Shown in pieces: positions 1 through 8,798 of a stretch of DNA of 64,000 bases. The stretch lies in the NCBI GenBank assembly GCA_963695105.1, contig CAVOGC010000007.1, forward strand, positions 1 through 64,000, written 5' to 3'. Source of the stretch: Competibacter sp963695105. Lineage in GTDB: Bacteria; Pseudomonadota; Gammaproteobacteria; Competibacterales; Competibacteraceae. The position numbers and the translations under genes were made by a program. Numbering within the stretch: the first letter of the stretch is position 1; the number at the start of each line of letters is the position of its first letter. The notes below the pieces were generated by a model, which worked only from the letters and a program-made list of their open reading frames with translations, made no database searches and was not told the origin of the DNA.

Positions 1-560
1 ACCGGCTGAAGGAGATCAACATCCCGCAACTGGCGCGGCTGGCCCGCGACGGCTACGCCATCCTGACCGCCATCCCGTCCTGCACCCTGATGTTCAAGCA
101 GGAATTGCCGCTGATGTATCCAGAGGACGCCGACGTGCGAGCGGTGGCCGAAGCGATGTTCGATCCGTTCGAGTATCTGGTGCTGCGCCACAAGGACGGT
201 CTGCTCAAGACCGATTTCAAGCAGCCGCTCGGCAAGGTCTCCTACCACATTCCCTGCCATCTTCGGGTACAGAACATCGGCCAGAAAACCCGCGAGCTGC
301 TGCTGATGATTCCGGAAACCGTCGTCACCACCGTGGAGCGCTGCGCCGGCCACGACGGTACCTGGGGCGTCAAAAGCGAATACTTCGACCTGTCGATGAA
401 GATCGGCCGGCCGGTTTTCCGCCAGATGGCCGAAGCCGAACCGGATTACGTCAGTTCCGATTGCGCGATCGCCGGCCGCCATATCTGTCAGGGCATGGGT
501 GGAACCGAGGCCCAAAAGCAGCATCCAATTTCCCTGATCCGCATCGCCTACGGGCTCTGA
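1..560 (+). CDS. Fe-S oxidoreductase, CCG-domain (GlpC/HdrD-like), 5' partial
   Basis: The open frame enters from the left window edge in frame 3 and stops at 560, so only the C-terminal ~185 residues are seen. They contain CCG-type cysteine signatures: PSCTLMFKQE near the start, YHIPCHLR, VERCAGHDGTWG and SDCAIAGRHICQGM. Such domains bind Fe-S clusters or act in thiol/electron transfer in glycerol-3-phosphate dehydrogenase subunit C and heterodisulfide reductase proteins. The next gene, 16 bases downstream, is DUF3501. From family knowledge, this pair often follows a rubrerythrin gene, which would lie left of the window. A role in oxidative-stress electron transfer is inferred from that context. 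An internal ATG at 90 is not the true start because the conserved sequence continues upstream. Confidence 0.8.
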   Translation, partial: RLKEINIPQLARLARDGYAILTAIPSCTLMFKQELPLMYPEDADVRAVAEAMFDPFEYLVLRHKDGLLKTDFKQPLGKVSYHIPCHLRVQNIGQKTRELLLMIPETVVTTVERCAGHDGTWGVKSEYFDLSMKIGRPVFRQMAEAEPDYVSSDCAIAGRHICQGMGGTEAQKQHPISLIRIAYGL

Positions 561-576
561 CCTTCAGGAGTCGATC

Positions 577-1161
577 ATGCCGACCATTACCCGTAACAGC
601 CTGATGTCGCTGGAACAGTATGCCAGGGAGCGCCCAACTTTCCGGGCGCGAGTGCTCGCGCACAAAAAGGAACGCACCCTGCCGCTCGGCGACCATCTGA
701 CCCTGATTTTCGAGGACGAGCTGACCCTGCGCTATCAGGTGCAGGAAATGCTGCGGATCGAAAAAATCTTCGAGGACGAGGGCATCAACGGCGAACTGGA
801 GGCCTATAACCCACTGGTGCCGGATGGGAGCAACTTCAAGGCGACGATGCTGATCGAATATCCCGATGTCGAGGAACGCCGCCACATGCTGGCCCGGCTG
901 AAGGGCATCGAGGACCGGGTTTGGGTTCATGTGGAAGGCTGCGAGCCCGTTAAGGCCATCGCCGACGAAGATCTGAAGCGGGAGAACGAGGAAAAGACCA
1001 GCGCCGTGCATTTCCTGCGCTTCGAACTCACGCCCGAAATGAAGGATCGGCTCAAGCAGGGCGCGGCACTGGCCATTGGGGTGGACCATTCCGCCTACAG
1101 CGTCACCGTACCGGCGGCGCCGGAACCGCTGCGCCAGTCGCTGTTGGCGGATTTGACCTGA
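577..1161 (+). CDS. DUF3501 family protein
   Basis: This 194-residue soluble protein starts at an ATG preceded by a weak AGGAG (566-570) and follows the Fe-S oxidoreductase by 16 bases, so it is probably cotranscribed. It begins MPTITRNSLMSLEQYA and has conserved acidic stretches (LTLIFEDELTLRYQVQEMLRIEKIFEDEGI) and the FLRFELTPEM motif, which I associate with DUF3501. No catalytic residues are known to me. The family occurs beside rubrerythrin and GlpC-like oxidoreductases, hence a presumed redox-stress role. Length and composition are typical for the family. Confidence 0.8.
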   Translation: MPTITRNSLMSLEQYARERPTFRARVLAHKKERTLPLGDHLTLIFEDELTLRYQVQEMLRIEKIFEDEGINGELEAYNPLVPDGSNFKATMLIEYPDVEERRHMLARLKGIEDRVWVHVEGCEPVKAIADEDLKRENEEKTSAVHFLRFELTPEMKDRLKQGAALAIGVDHSAYSVTVPAAPEPLRQSLLADLT

Positions 1162-1219
1162 GAACTCCCTTCCTCAACCGCCTCGGCGCGTTGAAGTACC
1201 GGGGCTTCACCGATTCCGC

Positions 1220-2161
1220 GTGAATCCAATCGCCACGATTCTGCGGGATTTTCCGCGGGTCATTCTCGACGGCGCCCTGGCGACCGAGCTGGAACAACGG
1301 GGTTGCGACCTGCACGATCCCCTCTGGTCGGCCAAGGTATTGCTGGAGGCGCCGGAACTCATCCGCCAGGTTCACCTGGACTATTTTCTTGCCGGCGCCG
1401 ATGGCGTCATCACCGCCAGCTACCAGGCCAGCGTCGAAGGCTTCGCGCGCCGGGGCCTTGCCCAACCCGAGGCGCTGGCGCTGATCCAGCGTTCGGTGCA
1501 TCTGGCCCGCGATGCCCGCGATGCGTTCTGGTCGGACCCTGCCCATCGTAGGGATCGCCCGCGCCCGTTCGTCGCCGCCTCGATCGGTCCCTACGGCGCT
1601 TTTTTGGCTGACGGTTCCGAATATCGCGGCGACTACAGCCTCGGCGAAGCGGAACTGATCGACTTCCACCGGCCGCGGCTGGCGGCGCTGCTGGCCGCTG
1701 GGCCGGACATTCTCGCTTGCGAAACCCTGCCCTGCCTGCTCGAAGCCCAGGCCCTCGTCCGCCTGCTGGCCGAGTTTCCGAAGGCGAGCGCCTGGATCAG
1801 TTTCAGCGCCCGCGACGGGGTTCACACCTGCCATGGCGAGCGGGTAGCCGACTGCGCCGCCGTGCTCGATGCCTGCGTCCAGGTCGCCGCCATCGGCGTG
1901 AACTGCACCGCGCCGCGCTATATCCCCGATCTAATCGATGCCATCCGCGCCGCCACGGACAAGCCCATCGTGGTGTATCCCAATTCCGGCGAGATTTACG
2001 ATTCCGCCCAGCGAAGCTGGCGGGGCACGAGCAGCGCCGCGGCGTTCGCGGAGCAGGCGCGGGAATGGGCGGCTCATGGCGCTCGCATGATCGGCGGCTG
2101 CTGCCGCACCGGCCCGGAACACATTCGGGCGCTGGCGGGTTGGGTCCGCCCGCCGCGTTGA
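1220..2161 (+). CDS. mmuM: Homocysteine S-methyltransferase
   Basis: A 313-residue enzyme starting with GTG at 1220; no ATG start fits. It has the TIM-barrel signature GALATELEQRG at the N-terminus, the IGVNCTAP segment in the second half and GGCCRTGPEHI near the C-terminus. The Cys of NCT and the two Cys of GGCC are the zinc ligands of the family. It transfers a methyl group from S-methylmethionine or SAM to homocysteine to give methionine in the cytoplasm. No S-methylmethionine permease is adjacent, so the in vivo donor is not settled by context. The full family length is present. Confidence 0.88.
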   Translation: MNPIATILRDFPRVILDGALATELEQRGCDLHDPLWSAKVLLEAPELIRQVHLDYFLAGADGVITASYQASVEGFARRGLAQPEALALIQRSVHLARDARDAFWSDPAHRRDRPRPFVAASIGPYGAFLADGSEYRGDYSLGEAELIDFHRPRLAALLAAGPDILACETLPCLLEAQALVRLLAEFPKASAWISFSARDGVHTCHGERVADCAAVLDACVQVAAIGVNCTAPRYIPDLIDAIRAATDKPIVVYPNSGEIYDSAQRSWRGTSSAAAFAEQAREWAAHGARMIGGCCRTGPEHIRALAGWVRPPR

Positions 2162-2220
2162 ACCTCGGACGCTTTCGAAGCTCTCATCAGTCAGCCCGAC
2201 TTCCTCGCCGCGCCGACCGA

Positions 2221-4371
2221 ATGTTCGCCAACCTCATCCGTCTCGACCGCAAACGCCAGTCGCCGTCCGTTGACGGTTGTTCCAGCCCGCACTCCCTGGC
2301 TTGGTTCGTTTTCCCTTTCCTGGCCGCTTTGATCTTTTCCGGCCCGGCGATGACCAGTCCGGTGGCGACCGCCAACGTTCGGGCGCAACTGATCGGTGAA
2401 GTCGCCGCGATCCAGCCCGGCCAGCCGTTCTGGGTGGCCTTGCGCCTGAAGATTCGCGACGGCTGGCATACTTACTGGCGCAATCCGGGCGATTCCGGTT
2501 TGGCCACCACCCTTGCCTGGACTCTGCCGACCGGCTTCACCGCCGGCGAAATCCACTGGCCCTATCCCGAACGCATCCCCGTGGGTCCGCTGATGAACTT
2601 CGGCTACCACGGCGAAGTGCTGCTGCAGGTGCAAATCCAGCCACCCGAATCCCTGCCGGATCGGGAAACCTTCACTTTGCAGGCGCGGGCCGACTGGCTG
2701 GTCTGTCAGCAAGACTGTATCCCGGAAGGCGCCGATCTGCGACTGAGCCTGCCGGCGAGTGCCGGTCCCGCCCCCGTGGACCCACGCTGGACTGAGCTGT
2801 TTGCCGCCGCCCGCCTGGCGCTGCCCGTGCCGATGCCCTGGCCGGTTACCTTCAGCGCCGACGCGGAGACCCTGGCCCTCGATCTGGTCGCCGGCTCCGC
2901 CGCCGGGCACGTCGTCGCCGTGGAGTTTTTTCCGCTGCGGGACGGTCTCATCGATCACGCCGCGCCGCAATCGCTGAGTCGCGTGGAAGAAAACCTCCGG
3001 CTGACGGTGGCGCGCGGAACCGACCCCGATCCGCCGGAACCGGTGGCGGGGGTGATCGTGGTGCGAGAGCGGCGGGACGAGGGCGGTTCGACCACCCACG
3101 CCTTTACGGTCGAGGCGGCGCGTGGCGGCGAATCGGCATCGGTGGCTGGCCCCGGACTGATGCAGGCGCTGCTGCTGGCGCTGCTGGGCGGCCTGCTGCT
3201 GAACCTGATGCCCTGCGTTTTTCCGGTGCTTTCGCTGAAAGCCCTGAACCTGGCGCGGCATGCCCACCAGGCGCCCGGCGCGGTGCGCGCGCACGGCCTG
3301 GCCTATACCGCCGGGGTGTTGACCTGCTTCACGGTGGTGGCCGGCGTGTTGATCGCCCTGCGCGCCGCCGGCCAGCACATCGGCTGGGGCTTTCAGTTGC
3401 AGTCGCCAGCCTTCGTCACCCTGCTGGCCTATTTGCTGTTCGCGTTCGGTTTGAGTCTGTCCGGGGCCTTCACCTTCGGCGGTTCCCTGATGGGGGTTGG
3501 GAGCGCCTGGGCCGACCGGTCCGGCCATGTCGGCTCGTTCGCCACCGGCGCGCTGGCGGTGGTGGTGGCGACGCCCTGCACGGCGCCGTTCATGGGGGCG
3601 GCCCTGGGTTTTGCCCTGACCCAGAACTGGTTGATTTCCCTGGCCGTATTCCAGATGTTGGGCCTGGGATTGGCGCTACCCTACCTGGTGCTGAGCTTCA
3701 GACCCGGGCTGCTGCGGTTCCTGCCCCGGCCGGGACCCTGGCTGGAGCACGGCAAGCAGTTGTTGGCTTTTCCGCTGTACGCCACCGTCGCCTGGCTGCT
3801 GTGGGTGCTGGGCCAGCAGACCGGGCCGGACGGCGTGGCCGCGGCGCTGGCCGGGATGATCCTGCTGGTTTTTGCTCTCTGGCTAGGGCAAGCCACCCGT
3901 GCCGCCGGTTTCCGCTGGCGGTGGGCCGGTCGCCTGGGCGCGGTTTTGGCGCTGGCGCTGGCGCTCGGCCTGACGCGGTGGCCCGGCGTCGATGCTACTT
4001 CCGTCGCCGACCGACCGGATTCGTCCGCTCTCGCCTGGGAATCCTTCTCGCCGGCGCGGCTGACGGAACTGCAAGCCGCCGGACGGCCGGTGTTCGTCAA
4101 CTTCACCGCGGCCTGGTGCATCACCTGCCTGGTCAACGAACGGGTGGCGCTGAATTCGGTCCGGGTGGCGGCGGAACTGGCGGCCAGGGGGGTGACCGTC
4201 CTCAAGGCGGACTGGACCCACCGCGATCCCGAGATTACCCAGGCGCTGGCCGGTTTCGGGCGTGGCGGCGTTCCGCTCTACGTGCTGTATCCCCCGCGGC
4301 CGGCCAAGCCGGTGATCCTGCCGCAACTGCTGACCGAATCCCTCCTGCTCCAAACCCTGCAAACGCTGTAA
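2221..4371 (+). CDS. Protein-disulfide reductase, DsbD/ScsB type
   Basis: A 716-residue inner-membrane protein. The frame is open from 1717, but the stretch before 2221 overlaps mmuM. ATG 2221 is chosen because it begins a basic leader followed by a hydrophobic segment. The order is: periplasmic ScsB-like N-domain (DGWHTYWRNPGDSG, cysteine pair DWLVCQQDCIPEG), eight or so transmembrane segments with the paired cysteines of LMPCVFPVLS and ATPCTAPFMG, and a C-terminal thioredoxin domain with WCITC. It passes electrons from cytoplasmic thioredoxin to periplasmic thiols. The N-domain resembles ScsB (suppressor of copper sensitivity) rather than classical E. coli DsbD. The next gene encodes an exported thioredoxin-fold protein, a likely redox partner. 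Confidence 0.87.
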   Translation: MFANLIRLDRKRQSPSVDGCSSPHSLAWFVFPFLAALIFSGPAMTSPVATANVRAQLIGEVAAIQPGQPFWVALRLKIRDGWHTYWRNPGDSGLATTLAWTLPTGFTAGEIHWPYPERIPVGPLMNFGYHGEVLLQVQIQPPESLPDRETFTLQARADWLVCQQDCIPEGADLRLSLPASAGPAPVDPRWTELFAAARLALPVPMPWPVTFSADAETLALDLVAGSAAGHVVAVEFFPLRDGLIDHAAPQSLSRVEENLRLTVARGTDPDPPEPVAGVIVVRERRDEGGSTTHAFTVEAARGGESASVAGPGLMQALLLALLGGLLLNLMPCVFPVLSLKALNLARHAHQAPGAVRAHGLAYTAGVLTCFTVVAGVLIALRAAGQHIGWGFQLQSPAFVTLLAYLLFAFGLSLSGAFTFGGSLMGVGSAWADRSGHVGSFATGALAVVVATPCTAPFMGAALGFALTQNWLISLAVFQMLGLGLALPYLVLSFRPGLLRFLPRPGPWLEHGKQLLAFPLYATVAWLLWVLGQQTGPDGVAAALAGMILLVFALWLGQATRAAGFRWRWAGRLGAVLALALALGLTRWPGVDATSVADRPDSSALAWESFSPARLTELQAAGRPVFVNFTAAWCITCLVNERVALNSVRVAAELAARGVTVLKADWTHRDPEITQALAGFGRGGVPLYVLYPPRPAKPVILPQLLTESLLLQTLQTL

Positions 4372-4397
4372 TCCGATCCATCCGAGGAGAATGCAAC

Positions 4398-5030
4398 ATG
4401 CTGAACAGCAAGACGACCCACCGCGCAGTGTTCGTTTTGGCCGGCATCGCATCGCTGGTGCTGACGCTGCATGGCGCGCCGGCTCCGGCCGCCCCCCTCG
4501 TGGGCAAGCCCGCGCCGGATTTTACCGCCGTCGACAGCAACGGCGTCCGCCATGCCCTGAGCGACCAGCGGGGCTCCATCGTGGTGTTGGAGTGGACCAA
4601 CCACGACTGCCCCTTCGTCCGCAAGCACTACGGCAGCGATAACATGCAGGCCCTGCAAAAAGACGCCAAGGCCAAGAACGTGGTGTGGTGGTCGATCATT
4701 TCCTCGGCGCCCGGCAAGCAGGGTTATGTCAGCCCGGCCGAGGCCAATGAATTGACCTCGCGCCGGAACGCCATGCCCGCCGCGGTCCTGCTGGACCCCG
4801 ATGGGACCATCGGCCAGATCTACGGCGCGCGCACCACTCCCCACATGTACATCATCGACCCCCAAGGTACGCTGGTTTACATGGGCGGCATCGACGACAA
4901 GCCCTCGGCCAACCCCGCCGACATCGCGACCTCGACCAACTACGTGCGGACGGCGCTGGCCGCGCTCGAAAACGGCCAGCCGGTGGAGCCGTCCTCGACT
5001 CGGCCCTACGGCTGCTCAGTCAAATACTGA
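4398..5030 (+). CDS. Exported thioredoxin-fold (AhpC/TSA-like) protein
   Basis: A 210-residue protein whose ATG at 4398 has a good GAGGAG site (4384-4389), 26 bases after the DsbD-type gene. A signal peptide (MLNSKTTHRAVFVLAGIASL to the APAAP region) is followed by LVGKPAPDFTAVDSNG, typical of AhpC/TSA-TlpA folds. The active-site region reads WTNHDCPFVRKHY. Only the first cysteine is kept, with no CxxC, so it probably acts like a one-Cys peroxiredoxin-like or resolving partner rather than a disulfide oxidoreductase. A further Cys lies near the C-terminus (GCSVKY). Gene order suggests reduction by the upstream DsbD-type protein. Confidence 0.8.
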   Translation: MLNSKTTHRAVFVLAGIASLVLTLHGAPAPAAPLVGKPAPDFTAVDSNGVRHALSDQRGSIVVLEWTNHDCPFVRKHYGSDNMQALQKDAKAKNVVWWSIISSAPGKQGYVSPAEANELTSRRNAMPAAVLLDPDGTIGQIYGARTTPHMYIIDPQGTLVYMGGIDDKPSANPADIATSTNYVRTALAALENGQPVEPSSTRPYGCSVKY

Positions 5031-5168
5031 ACCGGTGAGCGAGGGCGGTTTTACCGGTCTGACCCCGGTCCCGCGCCTCCGCAAGGCCAAGGCATTTCCC
5101 CCGCCTGTAAGAATTCGCCGCCTTACCCAGACTAAGCCAACGAATCCCATTATTTCGAGAGATCCGGC

Positions 5169-6143
5169 ATGCGTGACACTTTTCCCCTGCTCGTGAAAAC
5201 CGACTTCCCCGCCGTTTACCGCGACCGCGTCGAAACCTTGCAGGCCAACCTGGGCTACCGCTGCAATCAGTCCTGCACGCACTGCCATGTGGCGGCCAGT
5301 CCCCAGCGCACCGAGGAAATGAGCTGGGAGACGATGGAATTGCTGCTGCGCTATATCGCCTCGCACGGGGTCGAGGTGCTGGATCTGACCGGCGGCGCGC
5401 CGGAATTGAACCCGCACTTCCGTACCCTGGTCGCCCGCGCTCGCGGGCGAGGGGTCCGCGTGATCGACCGTTGCAATCTGACGATCCTCAACGAGCCCGG
5501 CCAGGAGGATCTGGCTGTCTTTCTGGCCGCTCACCAAGTCGAGATCACGGCCTCCCTGCCGTGCTATCTGGAGGAAAACGTCGACAAGCAGCGGGGCAAG
5601 GGCGTATTCGAATCCAGCCTGACCGGGTTGCGGAAACTGAATGCCCTCGGCTACGGCCTGCCCGGCGGCCTGGCCCTGAACCTGGTCTACAACCCCGGCG
5701 GCCCGGTGTTGCCGCCTGATCAGGCCGGGCTGGAGACTGCCTACAAGCAGGAGCTGGCGGCGCGCTACGACGTGGTCTTCACGCGCCTGCTCGCACTGGC
5801 CAACATGCCGATTCAGCGCTTTGGCAGCCAGCTTATTTCCAAGGGGCAGTTTGCGCCCTACATGGGCTTGCTCAAGTCCGCCCATCGGGAAGAGAACCTG
5901 GCGGGGGTCATGTGCCGCAGCCTGGTTTCGGTGGACTGGCAGGGCTACGTTTACGACTGCGATTTCAATCAGATGCTGAAATTGCCCTTGGGCGCCAATG
6001 GGTCGGGGCACACCCATCTTGCCGATCTGCTGAGCCGGGATCTCACGGGCGCGGGCATCCGGGTCGCCGACCATTGCTACGGTTGCACCGCCGGGCAGGG
6101 CAGCAGTTGCGGCGGTGCGCTCGAAGCGGTGGCGGCAGCCTGA
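5169..6143 (+). CDS. arsS: Arsenosugar biosynthesis radical SAM protein, ArsS-like
   Basis: A 324-residue radical SAM protein. The cluster motif CNQSCTHC (CxxxCxxC) sits at about residue 36 after ETLQANLGYR, and LDLTGGAPELNPHFR follows as the SAM-binding GGE-like segment. The C-terminal domain (DUF3641 type) has MCRSLVSVDWQGYVYDCDFNQML and the cysteine cluster CYGCTAGQGSSCGGAL, likely auxiliary Fe-S ligands. This matches the ArsS family named for arsenosugar biosynthesis, in which the enzyme is thought to attach the ribosyl unit to dimethylarsenic. No arsM or other ars gene is adjacent, so the substrate here is uncertain. Confidence 0.82.
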   Translation: MRDTFPLLVKTDFPAVYRDRVETLQANLGYRCNQSCTHCHVAASPQRTEEMSWETMELLLRYIASHGVEVLDLTGGAPELNPHFRTLVARARGRGVRVIDRCNLTILNEPGQEDLAVFLAAHQVEITASLPCYLEENVDKQRGKGVFESSLTGLRKLNALGYGLPGGLALNLVYNPGGPVLPPDQAGLETAYKQELAARYDVVFTRLLALANMPIQRFGSQLISKGQFAPYMGLLKSAHREENLAGVMCRSLVSVDWQGYVYDCDFNQMLKLPLGANGSGHTHLADLLSRDLTGAGIRVADHCYGCTAGQGSSCGGALEAVAAA

Positions 6144-6293
6144 CGGGCAAGCGTCGGGCCGGGTCCACGACAGGCCCGAAAATACTCAGGGTCCGGCGAT
6201 TGAATTTCCAGGCGCGGCTTCTAGATTAAGGGGGTAAGGACCTCGCCGGCGACGGGGCGGTCATCCCAAGCCGACTACCGCGAACGGAACCTC

Positions 6294-7442
6294 ATGTACT
6301 CCTCGACCGCCAACATCCGCGCCTTGATGGCCGACTTTCATGTGACCGGCATGATGCTGCGTTACAGCACCTTCATTCCCCGACTGTACAACTGGTGCAA
6401 ATCGCTCGGTTTCGAATCCGGCAAGATCATGCCCTCCCGGGCGTTCTGTTCGGATGAGAATCAGGGCTACCCCATCATCCTCATCACCAAGCACTTCGGA
6501 GTTTTTCCCTTCAACCACGGTCAGGTCGGCGGGGTCGTGGCCACCGATCGCCACGCACCTCACGCCGAGCACGGCCGGGACATGGTGATCATTCACGCCA
6601 GTCATGTGGGATACGACCCGGAACGCGGCGTTTTCGGCGCCTACCGCCGCGTCCAGAGCGCGGACCAGCATCTGACCGCCAGTTGCGGCAAAATCGAGGC
6701 CGTGCTGCGCTGGTATCAGGACGAATATGCCTTTGCCCGGGAAAACATCGTGCTGGAGCGCCGCGGCGTGGATTATCTCGTCACCATCGACAACCAACTG
6801 CTGCGGGAAAACCGCGACGAAGGCTTGTTTCTCAACCTGGAGCGACTGGTGGAACCGGTCGCCGGCCGTGAAATCCGACCGGTTCGTTGCCTGAGCACGG
6901 CAAAAAGCCTACCCGCCGCGCCCGCGCTGCGGGCCGTGATGGAACAGGCTGATTGGACCGATGGCCGGAGCGAACCGATCGGCGAACGGTTGCTGCCGGA
7001 GTTCTTCCGCTTCAAGCGCGACGTCCAGGGCGACCTGGAGGGCCGCAGCCATCTGGAACAAAACCTGCTCGATCCGATGGCCTGGATCGTCACGTCGCCG
7101 CATCCGCTACTGACCGCGGCCCAGGTCAACACCCAAGTGGAATTCGATCGCACCTTTCGCACCATCGTCCGGGAGCACGGCTACCAGGGCAAGCGGGTGG
7201 TGTACGTGGCCGGGCTTAACATCGATATCTCGCCCCAACCCGGCCAGCGTTTCCCGCTCACCAAATTCGTGCCCTGGGCCGCCTTCGTGCAGCAACCGGA
7301 CGGCTCCCATCAGACCTTGGAACAGGGCGAGCTGTGGGCGCGGTTGCGCGAGCAGCCCAGCGACAATCCCGACCAGATCGACCTGGAATCGTCGATCCAT
7401 CAGATGGAACAGGCGCGGGAGGTCCACGTCGAAGCGCCTTAG
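6294..7442 (+). CDS. LCIB-like beta-carbonic anhydrase family candidate
   Basis: A 382-residue cytoplasmic protein without signal peptide. Residues ~75-145 show HFGVFPFNHGQVGG, DRHAPHAEHGRD, HASHVGYDPERGVFGAYRR and SCGKIEAVL. From memory this spacing resembles the limiting-CO2-inducible LCIB/LCIC proteins of algae and their bacterial homologues (HHAPD..GR, FPHI..G..G..KR, ACGAL), which are beta-type carbonic anhydrases. The His of SHVG and the Cys of SCGK would be zinc ligands, with AFCSDENQG offering an upstream Cys. The C-terminal ~200 residues are not recognised. The gene stands alone with ~150 bases upstream. The call is an inference; it could be an unrelated uncharacterised family. Confidence 0.45.
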   Translation: MYSSTANIRALMADFHVTGMMLRYSTFIPRLYNWCKSLGFESGKIMPSRAFCSDENQGYPIILITKHFGVFPFNHGQVGGVVATDRHAPHAEHGRDMVIIHASHVGYDPERGVFGAYRRVQSADQHLTASCGKIEAVLRWYQDEYAFARENIVLERRGVDYLVTIDNQLLRENRDEGLFLNLERLVEPVAGREIRPVRCLSTAKSLPAAPALRAVMEQADWTDGRSEPIGERLLPEFFRFKRDVQGDLEGRSHLEQNLLDPMAWIVTSPHPLLTAAQVNTQVEFDRTFRTIVREHGYQGKRVVYVAGLNIDISPQPGQRFPLTKFVPWAAFVQQPDGSHQTLEQGELWARLREQPSDNPDQIDLESSIHQMEQAREVHVEAP

Positions 7443-7550
7443 ATGGGCTGATTTTTCCGCAACTCATGTCCTTCCCCCGCATCCAAACGCACCGAACCGC
7501 CGTACCAACTCATAACAGTTCGGAAAAACGCGCGAATCGACGGTGCAATC

Positions 7551-8495
7551 ATGCAAAAAATTTTGGGATGGCTGGCCACGCTCCTTCTAACTGTCGCGGT
7601 GGCCGCCGCGTGGGGTTTGGAGCGCAACGGTTTCGATCTAAGCGACGCGCTGGCGCCGGTGACCGAGATTCATGGCGGCGGACCGGCCCGTGATGGCATA
7701 CCAGCGCTGGACCAACCGCGCTTCGTGGTTGCCGCCGAAGCCGATTTTCTCGCACCCGAAGACCGCGTGCTGGGCATGGCCCGCCACGGTATCGCCAAGA
7801 CTTATCCGCTGGCCATTCTCAACTGGCACGAGGTGGTCAATGACCGTTTCGGGACGGAACCGGTGGTGGTCACCTTCTGCCCGCTGTGCGGTACCGGCAT
7901 GGCGTTCCTGGCCACGATTGGGGATCAAACGCTCGACTTCGGTGTCTCCGGTCTGCTCTACAACAGCGACGTGCTGCTGTACGACCGGCAAACCGAGTCG
8001 TTGTGGTCGCAATTGCTGACGACCGCGATCACCGGTCCGCTGAAGGGCCGGCGGCTGACGATGCTGCCGATCTCGCACACCAGTTGGGCGGATTGGCGCC
8101 AACGCTATCCCGATACCCTGGTGCTGTCGCCGGAGACCGGCCACTTTCGCGACTACGGCCGCGATCCCTACGCGGGTTATGCCCAGAGCGAGCAGGTCAT
8201 GTTTCCCCTGCGCTTCAGAAGCCAGCGCTTCCACCCGAAGGAATCGGTCATCGGTCTGGAACTGGATGGCCGTTTCAAGGCGTACCCCTTCACGGAACTG
8301 GCCCGCGCCGAGACACCGTTGCAGGATCGGATCGGCGAACGGGTGGTGCGGGTCGAATTCGACGCGGCCCACCGCAGCGGCCGGGTGCTGGATCAAGCCG
8401 GCCAGGAAATCCCCAGCGTGATCGCGTTCTGGTTCGCCTGGTACGCCTTTCACCCGGAAACCGAGGTGTTCGCCGCGCCGAAAACGCCGCGCTGA
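7551..8495 (+). CDS. DUF3179 domain-containing protein
   Basis: A 314-residue exported protein. It opens with a signal-like helix (MQKILGWLATLLLTVAVAAAW). The hallmark of DUF3179 is present as VVVTFCPLCGTGMAF at about residue 105, followed by FGVSGLLYNSDVLLYDRQTESLWSQ. The family CPLC motif suggests a metal- or redox-active site, but no function is established. The C-terminal part (PLRFRSQRFHPKESVIGLEL) is also typical. It is a monocistronic gene with 108 bases before it and 174 bases after it before the broken symporter leader. Confidence 0.85.
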   Translation: MQKILGWLATLLLTVAVAAAWGLERNGFDLSDALAPVTEIHGGGPARDGIPALDQPRFVVAAEADFLAPEDRVLGMARHGIAKTYPLAILNWHEVVNDRFGTEPVVVTFCPLCGTGMAFLATIGDQTLDFGVSGLLYNSDVLLYDRQTESLWSQLLTTAITGPLKGRRLTMLPISHTSWADWRQRYPDTLVLSPETGHFRDYGRDPYAGYAQSEQVMFPLRFRSQRFHPKESVIGLELDGRFKAYPFTELARAETPLQDRIGERVVRVEFDAAHRSGRVLDQAGQEIPSVIAFWFAWYAFHPETEVFAAPKTPR

Positions 8496-8669
8496 ACGCA
8501 GCGGCGCGCTCCTGTAAGGGTTTCATGAGCGCTCGCGACTAACGAACATCCATCCCGCCTTGACAACACACTCACTCCGGCCGCGAACGCTTTGCGAGCA
8601 AGGCGCCTATTGCCGGCGCTCGTGCTCAAAGCACGCGGCCCGCACAACGCTACGTAAGGAACCCGCCGC
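8496..8669. other. Intergenic region upstream of the symporter
   Basis: No gene is supported here. A TTGACA-like hexamer occurs at about 8560-8565 and could be a -35 box for the downstream symporter, but the -10 region is GC-rich and not convincing. A weak ribosome site (AAGGA, 8656-8660) precedes ATG 8670, which opens a 16-codon leader ending at TAA 8718. Confidence 0.4.
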
Positions 8670-8798
8670 ATGATTTCCGCTGCCTTCGGCCTGACTTTCT
8701 GGGGCTTTTTGATTTTTTAAGGCGCGGCGCTGTATGCCGTTACCCCAAGCGCCCGCACGGTCGGCGCTTTTTTTCGGGGTGAGGACAACAGCGGACGG

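Noticed and set aside
1717..2220. Long 5' extension of the DsbD-type frame
   Set aside because: It overlaps mmuM in another frame, is Arg-rich like an antisense/alternate-frame shadow, and the signal-like segment begins at ATG 2221.
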